From positions 3,673,106 to 3,737,105 of the forward strand of contig JBCFYV010001001.1 in assembly GCA_039000515.1 (NCBI GenBank): a stretch of DNA of 64,000 nucleotides, read 5' to 3'. The first letter of the stretch is position 1, and the number at the start of each line of letters is the position of its first letter. Under the pieces are notes generated by a model, which ran no database searches, was not told the origin of the DNA, and saw only the letters and a program-made list of their open reading frames with translations. Shown here piece after piece: positions 45,949-55,632 of this stretch. The DNA is from Timema cristinae (taxonomy: Eukaryota > Arthropoda > Insecta > Phasmatodea > Timematidae). The translations under genes were made by a program, and so were the position numbers.

Positions 45949-46115
45949 TTTGGTCTGAGACTTCATTAACCGCTATCCTCAGTGAAGTTTAATGACTGAC
46001 AACAAACTGGGAAAGAGATATTCGTTCAACAGTAGCATTTTGTCCTAAAAGGAAGCCAGTATAAATATAGCAGGATTTTGTTTGTAAGGGCTTTCTTACC
46101 AAAACACTTAATATA

Positions 46116-46378
46116 CAGTCCAATTTTTATATGAAGGGCCTTTTGTGGTCAACATTGATAATACTTTATTATATAACTATTATTAGTTTAAATGTGTTAA
46201 TAATACTCTATCAAAAGTGACAACTGCAGATAATATGACTTGACGTATGAACACGTGAAAGTAACTCTACTAACTTTTCTAGCTGTCAGATAACATGACT
46301 TGACGTATGAATACGTGAAACTAGATCTAGTAACGTTTCTAGTTATCAGATAAGGCCCTTATTTAGTGAATTTGACTG
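46116..46378. mobile_element. TA-flanked MITE with internal direct repeat, copy 2
   Basis: Duplicate of 32469-32732. It sits in the intron about 45 nt from the donor of the exon at 46421-46729. Confidence 0.75.
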
Positions 46379-46420
46379 TAGCTTTACTCTCTGCTCAAGT
46401 TAAGAAAGAACGCGTCTCAC

Positions 46421-46729
46421 CTGTAACCGAAGGCCTCCGCCCTCCTGAGTCTCTGGCGACCCTCCTCCCCCAGCTTGCAGAATCTCCTGGGAGCCCGGAG
46501 GAAGGGATTGGTACCCTTGGTGCACCGCCATCTTGATACTACGGCTCAGTAGGTCCCTCAGCTGACGAGAAGAGTCGTCCTCGGTTACTCCCCGAGAGGT
46601 CTTGGTCCTGACAGGTTTCTTACCCGTGGGGGTCGAGCTGTTGTACGAGTTCAACTTGCTCAGGATCAGATCCAGGAGACTAGCGTCGTTGTGGAGAGTC
46701 GATGGCGTCGGGGCGGAGGTGGTGCTTTC
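46421..46729 (-). CDS. Secreted repeat-protein gene, third exon, copy 2 (intact)
   Basis: Acceptor TTTAACTTGCAG, then 309 nt, then donor GTGAGACG. The frame is open in phase 0 at both ends and matches the phase 0 donor of the exon at 49626-50984. The peptide begins ESTTSAPTPSTLHNDASLLD and includes LDLILSKLNSYNSS, a diverged relative of the FLNQLFNSL repeat, then a charged stretch RQLRDLLSRSIKMA. After that, the annotated frame is glycine-rich (AGGGGSPETQEGGG). The alternative frame reads CTKGTNPFLRAPRRFCKLGE and GRQRLRRAEAFGY, which looks more like protein and would end in phase 2. A missing or extra base in a GG/CC run could reconcile the two. Function unknown. Confidence 0.7.
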
Positions 46730-47262
46730 CTGCAAGTTAAACACAGGTGTAACTCGGTTCGGCAAAGTACAAACAAAATATAGAGGTCTACGGGGAAGGT
46801 GGTGAAGCAAGGAGGAACATTTTTCATTTCGAATTTTTTTTTTAAATTAACTTTTTATCTGTAAAAAAATGCCGGTATTTAAATAAATTACATTTTTGCA
46901 ATATATGCTATTACAGTTATTTTCTCACATTCACATGCCGTCTACAATGCTTGGTGGTTGAATGTGTCACTAACGTCGAATTAGGTGTGGACTCAGTTAA
47001 ATCCTCAATACATCCCCTTCCCCTCGGCATTAACGAGCTGAAAACTTAACCGAAAATTTTAATCTATTACTGTCATTATTTTGTTTAAATTTTAATTTCA
47101 TTGTATCATCAATAATCTAATTAAGATATGTTTATGGTTGACTTGAGAATATACAGGATGTGGCCGAAACAATTAGACGAATTAAATTTGGCGCTACGCC
47201 CACATGCTAATGGGTGGCGTGCCGAAACACACCCCGCTGTTTAGGGCGTTTTATAGCCTTTA

Positions 47263-47557
47263 GTTCCTTTTCACACGAGAGGTATATTTGATCACGCGAT
47301 GTTTTTGTCACGCGAACATTTATTCGCGCAGTCAATTCTGACGTTGCTTTCAGCCGAGAGGGAAAAAATCCCGCCTGTTTTCCACGTTCAGTTGTGCTTA
47401 TGACTTGATGCAGGTTACAAACGGTTGTTATAGACCGGAGGCGCGGGAATTTCACCACACAAATCATTTCCCTCCCTGTGTGAACTCTCCCATTTGAAAC
47501 AATGTATCTCAGTGGATACAATTCGCGCGATAAGATACCTCTCGTGTGAAAGGGTAC
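47263..47557. mobile_element. Harbinger-type MITE, copy 2
   Basis: Duplicate of 33616-33910 with the same terminal inverted repeats. Confidence 0.8.
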
Positions 47558-47634
47558 GTAGTCGCCATAGAGCTTTGGTCGCGAAAACAATGAGCATTTG
47601 CTGTGGAAGCGTTTTTGAAAAGCAACTATTTCGC

Positions 47635-49324
47635 TACTACGTTGTAATGTTATTGATTTGCCCCTAAAGAATATGTGAGAGCATTGACAATAATATCGTC
47701 CTAATTTTATAAACGTATCTTATTTCATTTAAATTATAATCTATTACATGGCACTTAAAGCACTTCTTCTTCTAAGAAGGCACGAGCACTGACAAGTGAC
47801 GTCACGCACGTGACGTTAGTAAAGTCAATATGACAATTTAAGATTTTTAAATAATAACTTCCTCTTCTCGAATGATTGAATAGAGATTTTAAAAAGTAAC
47901 TTGAGTCAGTTTCCGGCTCTCGAACCTACTAGTAACACCGAGATGTTTTTGTCTTGTATTTTAATTTTTTATAACACGACCTTCTCGAAGCTTCCATGAG
48001 TAATGGATATATACAGAGAATGGTGCAATGTAAGGGCACTAATAGTCCAATCCTTGAAGTACTCAGAACTGCAGCTCCTGTCCGCGATCCCTACGATCGT
48101 GCTATAAGTCGCGTAAATAGTTCGCCGACGACATGATCTATTTTCTCTTGAAATAAACCGAGATTTAGAAATAAAAACATGTCAACATAATAAGTGTGTA
48201 TTAATTAATACAATACTCTAATCATCAGTAAACTTCATAATTGGCGCCCAGCGAGGTGGTAGAGAAACCCAAGAACGTCATAATTGGTGCACAACGAGGG
48301 GTGAGCAGAACTGAAACTCTATAACGTGCTGAGGTTTTACTGATGTCTGGTAGAGCTCACCTGAGTGACATTATCTTCAAAAAGTGAACAAGTGTAGCAT
48401 CTTGTTTGCTTTTATATGTTAGTTTTCAAGTTACTAATGGTTTCGGTCCCGCCCTGTAGCCTACTAACAAATCAACCTGTCACCCTTCCTACTCACTCTC
48501 CAATACACAAGGCTCTAGGAACTGCCTCCCTAACTCAGCCAAGTCACAAGCCACCAATACGGACACTTTTCCGCAAATTTTCATCTTCCATCCGAGGTGG
48601 ATATGACTTGAGACTACCTCGGATTACCGAAAACTCGGTCTATACGGAATAACACGGGGAAAATTAACAAAGAAGGAAGTTGTGGCATAAAGAACAGCCA
48701 GACAGTAGTCATCGACCGCTATTGTGGCCTAGTGATCAGAGCTTCTGGCTGCAAATTCAGAGGTCCCCATCACTTGCATAGGTTAACGGTGAAACATTGG
48801 GTTGTGAACGTGATCAATTCGTGAGAACAAATGAGATACTTGAATATAGAAATAGCGTCTCCGGTTCAGAAAACTGATATTAACGACTGGAGGGTTCGTT
48901 GTCCTGAACAAATGACACCCTTTATCCACAGAGGTTGGCACTATCTTCGCTTATAGATGGCAGCCACTCGGTTGGTATGGCTTGATTACGTGCTCACGCC
49001 ATGGAGTATTTTTTTAGTGATAGCTGGTAAGTCACAACACAACAAACAAGTCTAGCAACTAAAAACTACTACTTCCAAAAACTAGCAACTATACACGATA
49101 CGATGACTGAACAATAGGAACTAATTCGGTAAAATAAAGCATTTCCTAGACAATTCTCAAGAAACATTGTGCTACCACCTCGGATAATACAATACCTCGG
49201 ATAATTGGGACTCTACTGCTGTATTACACAATCTCACATACTATATTATAGTTATTTACTCGCTCTATGGCACTAGAAACTTAAATGTTCACTTCTGCAC
49301 TTACTAAAGTACGTCGCCTAACCT
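47635..49324. other. Intron; possible LTR remnant, SINE-like and Tigger-like pieces
   Basis: No gene. 47640-48241 could be an LTR: it ends just before a primer-binding-like site and holds GAAATAAACCG. At 48712-48765 a tRNA-like word set occurs (TGGCCTAGTGATCAGAGC, AGAGGTCCCCATC). At 49165-49225, CTCGGATAATTGGGACTCTA is like the end of a Tigger-type terminal repeat; I see no partner end. Confidence 0.35.
48242..48299 (+). other. Two primer-binding-like sites in tandem
   Basis: CATAATTGGCGCCCAGCGAGG (TGGCGCC at 48242) is followed 43 bp later by CATAATTGGTGCACAACGAGG (48285-48299). TGGCGCCC after a CATAAT end is typical of an LTR retrotransposon primer binding site. The second, diverged copy suggests a local tandem duplication. 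No gag or pol follows. Confidence 0.35.
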
Positions 49325-49612
49325 TAAATTGAACTAGTTCTATCCAGTCCACCTCATTACACTCTATCTCTATCTTGATCTAGTTCTATCCAGTCCCCCT
49401 CATCATACCCTATCTCTATCTTGAGCTATTTCTATCCAGTCCAACTCATTACACCCTATCCCTATCTTGAACTATTTCTGTCCAGACCCCCTCAGTACAT
49501 CCTATCCTTATTTTGAGCTATTTTTATCCAGTCCCCTTCATTACACCCTGTCTCTATCTTGAGCTAGTTCTACCCAGTCCGCCTCATTACGCCTATCCCT
49601 ATCTCATGAAAG
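49325..49612 (-). repeat. 46-bp minisatellite derived from LINE coding sequence, locus 3
   Basis: About six units with TTGAGCTAGTTCTATCCAGT and CCACCTCATTACACCCTATC. It belongs to the same family and orientation as 15655-16410. It ends 13 bp from the splice donor of the exon at 49626. Confidence 0.85.
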
Positions 49613-49625
49613 CAGGTCATCTCAC

Positions 49626-50984
49626 CTGAGCTCGGTTCACAGCGGCGGTCACATCTTGCTGCACCTTGGACAAGGTATCGAACTGTTGGCTCAACAGGTC
49701 AATCTTCTGTTTGAAAGGTTCCAAAGGGTCTGGCGTGGGTTTGGAAGGTTTTGGGGTTGGAGCCCACATAGCGGCGTAAGGCGAAGCGAAGGGTTTCTTC
49801 CCCGGGCCAAACCCCGCAGCCACTTCCGTGGACAGATCCTTCTGTTTCTTGATAATATCGGCCACCGTGTCCAACATACTGTTCTTGATGCCTACCATCT
49901 CCGAGATGATGGTGCTCACGATGTTGTCCTTGGCGTCCAGGAGGGTCGTATCGAGGGCGACGGCAGGGGAGGAACTGCGGCGAGAGAGGTCGCCTTCTAC
50001 ATCATCAACGACGTCAAGGACGCCATCGAGTCCGGCTACTTCTTTGGGGTTCTCCACCTCTCGTTTCTGTGCTGATGACGTGTCGTTGGTCCCTTGGGTG
50101 CTAAGGAATCGAAAAGCTTATCCAAGAATTCCGAAAGCTTCTGTGAGTAGATCAACGCCGGGTCTGTCTCGACCGGAGCAGGCGTAGCGGTCACGTTAAG
50201 ACTCTCAAACAACTTGTTCAGGAACGCGGTCTTCTTGTCAATGAACACAGAGGGGTCGACTGTGAGGCCCGGCGGGGCAAAGGGGCTCACGAATGAGGGT
50301 TTCAGCGCTGAGGAAGGTGCAAAGGGCGACCAGAAGCTTGGAGGTACGATGGTAGGTTTCACAGGCGAGGGTAAAGCAAAGGGTGACCAGAACCCTGGTG
50401 GGACTATCGTTGGCTTCGCGGTAGGCGCTGAAAGGGGGATGAACGGAGACCAGAAGCTAGGAGGGACTATCGTCGGTTTCACGGTAGGGGATGCCGCCAC
50501 CACGTCACCCTCTGAAGGAGGGATGAAAGGGGACCAGAAGCCTGGAGGAACAATCGTCGGCTTGGTGGTGACGACCTCATCCTCTACTTCCACGTCATCG
50601 CTCACGGGGGTGGGAGGTTGAGGCTGTTGAACAGTTGGTTGAGGAACTCCGTCTTCTTATCGGCGAAGGGATTTGTCGTGGGAGGAGCGAATAGAGCCCT
50701 CTTGGAGGCAGCTGTCCCCGGTGCAGCGCTGAGCTGGTTGAACAGCTGGTTGAGGAACGCGGTCTTCTTGTCCAGGAAGATGTCGGGGCCCACAGCCGCT
50801 GATTTGTCAGGGAACAGGTTGTTCAGCAGGGCGGTCTTCTGACCTATGAAGTAGTTGGGGTCCACGACAGGAGGGATGAAGGTGGGTTTACTCGGCAGGA
50901 AGGGTTTTATCGACAGGAAAGGATTGAGGGGGTTCTTGAGGGAGACGTCACCCTCTGACTCGGGGGACACTGCTCGCTTCCCGG
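49626..50984 (-). CDS. Secreted repeat-protein gene, main repeat exon (two frameshifts)
   Basis: Acceptor TTGTTGTGTTCCAG (phase 1) and donor CTCAG|GTGAGA (phase 0) bound 1359 nt. Three consecutive open stretches cover it, broken at the C-run near 50605 and near 50090. Because the repeats continue across both breaks I take them as base-call errors or recent lesions. It starts GKRAVSPESEGD, with a KR site. Repeat type 1 is a helical block near FxDKKTAFLNQLFNSL: five copies (NYFIGQKTALLNNLF, DIFLDKKTAFLNQLF, NPFADKKTEFLNQLF, SVFIDKKTAFLNKLF, LIYSQKLSEFLDKLF). Repeat type 2 is KPTIVPPGFWSPF, four good copies and two worn ones between the helical blocks. The last third is a coiled-coil-like region (EMVGIKNSMLDTVADIIKKQ) and a proline-rich linker. 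The base use is GC-rich compared with its flanks. I recognise no family; an extracellular structural role is a guess. Confidence 0.75.
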
Positions 50985-51691
50985 CTGGAACACAACAAAC
51001 AAATAAAACTGGATATAGTCTTCAATAATAAGAATCAGTGGGTACGTGGATTAAATGTCTGGATCATCCAGTCTGGTTTGCTGGTAGCGAGGAGTTTGGG
51101 GGGGGGGGGTTCTAATCCCAGCCGGAAGTACGATGAGCGATTCTTCCAAAATGGTTTCCTACTTACCCGAGTATCACAATTTCCAACTGAATATAAATAA
51201 ACATTACTAAATTAAATTATAGAGATAAATAAGTTTGTTTGCCCCAAACCCTTCATACACGTCATCTACATATTTTCCACTGCATTAAAGCGGACATTTT
51301 TCTCTAATCATTTTCGGGGACAATCATTCTATAATCACTGATAGCATGTGGAGAAGGTGGTTACCATTTAAATGATACATAATAGTACAACTTGGATCAT
51401 GTTTTTATATGTTTCAATAAATTGGGTATAAAATAATGTAGTGACAATACATAAGAGTCTCGGAGACTCGACACTCGATAACTCGGACATTCCGTGTAAC
51501 TCGACACACACCCATGCACACAGTTGTTGGGCCAGTCATCACAATCCAAGGTATTCAACCGTATAACCTCTCAGTTTGTTTGTGTAACTCAGTGGAACAG
51601 TCGTGCAGGTAGATGAGAGTAGTGAACGTAGCCTGTGCACGGTTAGAACTAAGAGGTTTTAACCACATATACATACTCGTTGCTGGCTAAA
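50985..51691. other. Intron, no gene seen
   Basis: Holds a B-box-like GGTTCTAATCCCAGCCGG after a G-run near 51100, probably a SINE relic. Otherwise there is nothing recognisable. Confidence 0.45.
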
Positions 51692-51831
51692 GTGCTCTGT
51701 CACAAGAGAGGTATTTTATCGCGCGATGTTTTTGTCGCGTGAACCTTTATTCACACGATCAATTCTGATGTTACTTTTTAAACGAGAGGGAAAATATCTT
51801 GTTTCCAAAGAAAAATAGGTGTTTCTGAGTA

Positions 51832-53875
51832 CAGTCAACTCTCGATTCTACGACCTTTCACGGTTCCCTGGAAAAGGGTCGTTATTTCGAAGGGATCATT
51901 ATTGGAATTTTAACAGATTTTGTTCCACCCCTGACCTTCATACGAAAAAATTGCATTTTTTAGACAACAAATAGCGTGGGTCATCAAAAATCGTTCACAA
52001 AATCCAACCAAATCAAAATAACAATGTTAAACAATAGCATGGGTCGTCAAAAATTGTTCACAACGTGACGCCCTCAAAATAACCAGGAAGCGTGCGTAAA
52101 AAACAACCAAGGGATCACAAATGAAAACATAGTTTTATTTGAAATTTAGTCAAATATAAAGGTAATGAAGATACATCATATATTTCAAAAATGGCATAGA
52201 GAGCCAATTTGTAGTCTGGCAATAAACATCAATCCAAGATGATTCAAACTTAGCCATTATAAATATACATAATATATAAAGCCCCCAAAGGGGAAATAGT
52301 AAGTTAAACTCTAGATTCTAAATTCAAACTGACCGCTGAAAAGCGAATTCAAATACAAAAGGCTTAATTTTAATAATATATACATAAGATAGCAATTATC
52401 GTCAAACTATATATTTGAAATAGCGAAGCCATAAAATTTACTTTTAATATATATATATATAATATATATTATATAATATATAATATAAATATAATTAATT
52501 TCTGTCAAAGCAGACACAAAGATAGTAAGTTAGAGTGGTTAAATCTATATATATAAGTCCCAACAATTGCCGTTGAATTCTACACCTAAGTAACAATGGA
52601 TAATTTCATTTTATAATTTACTTTCAAGTGTATAAATATGTTTCGTAAACCGCCGTTAGAACCTATACAACCTAACATGATAACCTAATTTGATTTCGAT
52701 AAAAAATATATACAATAATCTACGCAATCAAAACGTGCATACATTGTTTTAATAACGTCCCTGAGGCTTATAAAAATACCAATGTAATCACTTAATAGAA
52801 CTAAGTGAAGATGAGAGCGCGCCACAAGTACACAAAGAGTACTAACCAAATCACGAATTCCCCTTAAAAACAAATATTATTGACTCGCGGTTCATCCGCG
52901 TTAAACCCCACCAGAAAACCCATCTACCAAGCATGATTAAGATAAAGTAAGCCCAAACAACCATTTTGAAAAGAATCCCTCCCCATTATTTATATCAGAA
53001 CAGAATTTTGACTGAAGTTTCTCAGCCCTAGTTTATATCGGCGCCCTCACCTTTGTGCAAGCCAGTGGTACAATGGTGACGAGGTAAACAATACTAGCCA
53101 TTATATAGTGAATACAGCCTACACATTTTCCCAGAGGAGGGGAAAGCAGGGTGGAAACAAAGAACAAAAGGAAGGGAGAAGACTAGCGCTCTCGAAGCAT
53201 AGCGGTCAGTCCAGTAACCACTCGAAGTTTACAGAACCTCCCGGAAAGTGGAACCGGAAACGACCTTGGTCAAGTTAAGTCCTAGTTTGTTGTGGGCCGG
53301 GCTTCGATGACGAGTGAGGCGCTGACCAGCGTCTCGTTTCAGTCGAAATTGTTCAACCCACGGGAGAGGATGTCTCAGTGTGCTAGTGCCCCATCAGACG
53401 GAGAGAAGCCAGGCTGGTGGTGGGTGAGTGTTGTAATCCCATATTACTGGGTGGTATGCGTTAGATGTTGTTGTTGGTTTTAACATCGTTACAACAAAAT
53501 CAAACCAAAATAGTAACCAAATCGAGAATCGAAATAACAATGGCAAAAGCAAGCCCTGCGTGTGATGTAGCGGCAGTCGCGCGCGGGGGAACATTGTCTT
53601 GCTTGTAGGAGGGGGTGGACAGAGTCAAGTGCTATTGGCTGGATTGATGAGGTGGTGTCTATTTTTATATCTGACCCACCCCAGTTACTAGTAATACAGC
53701 GCTCACAAAGATAATTGCAACGCAGCGACCTAAATAAATGCAACAAACACATTTTACAGTCTATTTCCCTTAAACTTTTCAACCTTTTTTCCCACATTTT
53801 TCACGGTTCCCCAAAAAAGGGTCGTTACTTCGAGAGGGACGCTATTCCCGGGGTCGTAGAATCGAGAGTTGACTG
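51832..53875. mobile_element. 2-kb TA-flanked TIR element (Tigger/pogo type)
   Basis: Starts TA-CAGTCAACTCTCGATTCTACG and ends CGTAGAATCGAGAGTTGACTG-TA. The terminal repeats extend imperfectly further in (GACCTTTCACGGTTCCC with AAAGGGTCGTTA). The TA target and CAGT(C)-type end fit the Tigger/pogo group. No transposase frame remains inside. It contains GC-richer non-repeat DNA at about 52960-53420 and the candidate signal-peptide exon at 53051-53101. Confidence 0.85.
53051..53101 (-). CDS. Candidate signal-peptide exon of the secreted repeat-protein gene
   Basis: Start codon at 53101 in a good context (TATAATGG). It reads MASIVYLVTIVPLACTK and then a GTGAGG donor, phase 0. This is hydrophobic and signal-like. 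The next exon's strong acceptor (50985) is phase 1, which does not fit, but an AG eight bases further in (before CGAGCAGTG) would give phase 0 and join ACTK to RAVSPES. It lies inside the 51832-53875 TIR element, which is unexpected for a host exon. It could be chance, or an intermediate exon could be missing. Confidence 0.35.
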
Positions 53876-53877
53876 TA

Positions 53878-54093
53878 CATCCTATAATTAGTTGTAGATT
53901 ACTTGAAGGTGGTTTTAGATTAAATTTTGCTAGACCACATCAGTATTGCTATAAGATTCTCAAGTATTTTCGCATCTCTGTGGCAAAATTTGACGAATTG
54001 TTGCATCGTTTGGCACCAAGTTTATTGAAAGCTGATACAAATTTGAGAAATACAATCTCACCATCTGGAAAAGTGGCACTTACATTGAGTTAA
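53878..54093 (+). pseudogene. PIF/Harbinger transposase N-terminal fragment
   Basis: The frame reads YFRISVAKFDELLHRLAPSL and LKADTNLRNTISPSGKVALT, the conserved N-terminal block of HARBI1-like transposases (xYFRMxxxxFxxLLxxLxPxIxKxDTxxRxxIxPxExLAxTL). It then stops. The DDE nuclease domain is missing. Confidence 0.8.
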
Positions 54094-54549
54094 GGATCTT
54101 TGCTTGCCAACTTAATATATGTAATGATTGAAAAGTGCATAAACAACATTTTTGTATGTTTATCATGTACAAACCAACAATGTACAGTACTTTGAAGGCC
54201 CAATTTTTATCAAAAACTATTGCTATACGATACATTCTACCTCGAAAGAGCTCCTACAGTAGAATGCTCGCGCAATTTATCCCTCTCATCTGAAAGCAGA
54301 CATTTCACTCAATGTATCTCAAGTCGATGTGCAGTATTTTTCCCGCGCGACCAATAATATTCTCGCTAGAAACAAGCGACTGTTCTAGCTGTGGCGAGGG
54401 AATTTACCTCGCGATATTTTCATTTCTTTGTTAGAACGCTCACATTTGAACCAATTTATCTCAGCGGATAAAATTAGTGCTACAAAAATATCGCGCAATA
54501 AAATACCTCTCGTGTGAAAGAGAACTAAGAGTAAGTGAAAATAGGCAGC

Positions 54550-55632
54550 CAGGCGTCTACACGCGACAAAGAGCGGGTAATAAACACACATACAGCGAGG
54601 CGTCTACACGCGACAAAGAGCGGGTAATCAACACACATACAGAGAGGCGTCTACACGCGACAAAGAGCGGGTAATAAACACACATACAGTGAGGCGTCTA
54701 CACGCGATAAAGAGCGGGTAATCAACACACATACAGCGAGGCGTCTACACGCGACAAAGAGCGGGTAATCAACACACATACACCGAGGCGTCTACACGCG
54801 ATAAAGAGCGGGTAATCAACACACATACAGCGAGGCGTCTACACGCGACAAGAGCGTGTAATCAACACACATACAGCGAGGCGTCTACACGCGACAAAGA
54901 GCGGGTAATCAACACACATACAGCGAGGCGTCTACACGCGACCAAGAGCGTGTAATCAACACACATACAGCGAGGCGTCTACACGCGATAAAGAGCGGGT
55001 AATCAACACACTTACAGCGAGGCGTCTACACGCGACCAAGAGCGTGTAATCAACACACATACAGCGAGGCGTCTACACGCGATAAAGAGCGGGTAATCAA
55101 CACACATACAGCGAGGCGTCTACACGCGACAAAGAGCGGGTAATCAACACACATACAGCGAGGCGTCTACACGCGACAAAGAGCGTGTAATCAACACACA
55201 TACAGCGAGGCGTCTACACGCGATAAAGAGCGGGTAATCAACACACATACAGAGAGGCGTCTACACGCGATAAAGAGCGGGTAATCAACACACATACAGG
55301 AGGCGTCTACACGCGACAAAGAGCGGGTAATCAACACACATACAGCGAGGCGTCTACACGCGATAAAGAGCGGGTAATCAACACACATACAGCGAGGCGT
55401 CTACACGCGACAAAGAGCGTGTAATCAACACACATACAGCGAGGCGTCTACACGCGATAAAGAGCGGGTAATCAACACACATACAGCGAGGCGTCTACAC
55501 GCGACAAGAGCGTGTAATCAACACACATACAGCGAGGCGTCTACACGCGACAAAGAGCGGGTAATCAACACACATACAGCGAGGCGTCTACACGCGACAA
55601 AGAGCGGGTAATCAACACACATACAGCGAGGC
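54550..55632. repeat. 47-bp satellite array
   Basis: About 23 head-to-tail units such as CGAGGCGTCTACACGCGACA followed by AAGAGCGGGTAATCAACACACATACAG, with recurrent variants (GACAAAG/GATAAAG/GACCAAG; GCGGG/GCGTG). It starts about 25 bp after the Harbinger element's right end. The units are contiguous without spacers. Beyond 55632 the array continues in a degraded form to about 56000, where sequence quality drops. Confidence 0.95.

Larger units (their letters stand above)
34087..47634 (+). repeat. Large direct duplication, copy 2 (starts at the N gap)
   Basis: Begins at the gap at the point matching 19391 and ends matching 33986, then runs into unique sequence (CTACTACGTTG). All elements listed for 19387-33986 recur here in order. 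Most likely it is the other haplotype, or the same DNA assembled twice. Confidence 0.95.
51692..54524 (+). mobile_element. PIF/Harbinger-type element, split by another TIR element
   Basis: The left end reads GTGCTCTGTCACAAGAGAGG near 51692 and the right end reads CCTCTCGTGTGAAAGAGAAC, ending at about 54524. These match the MITE ends at 33616-33910. TAA lies next to both ends, which fits the TWA target of Harbinger elements, with one base of uncertainty on the left. Between the ends are a transposase fragment (53878-54093) and an inserted TIR element (51832-53875). Confidence 0.7.

Noticed and set aside
19387..47634. True recent tandem duplication of a 14-kb block, with two copies of the third repeat-protein exon
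   Set aside because: The copies abut exactly at an assembly gap with one-sided unique flanks, which is better explained by unmerged overlap.
50214..50621. Plus-strand 135-codon Gly-rich frame
   Set aside because: Mirror of the minus-strand PPGFWSPF repeat exon, which has the splice sites and the repeat logic.
54550..55632. CRISPR-like array
   Set aside because: The units are contiguous 47-bp repeats without unique spacers, in a eukaryotic genome; it is a satellite.
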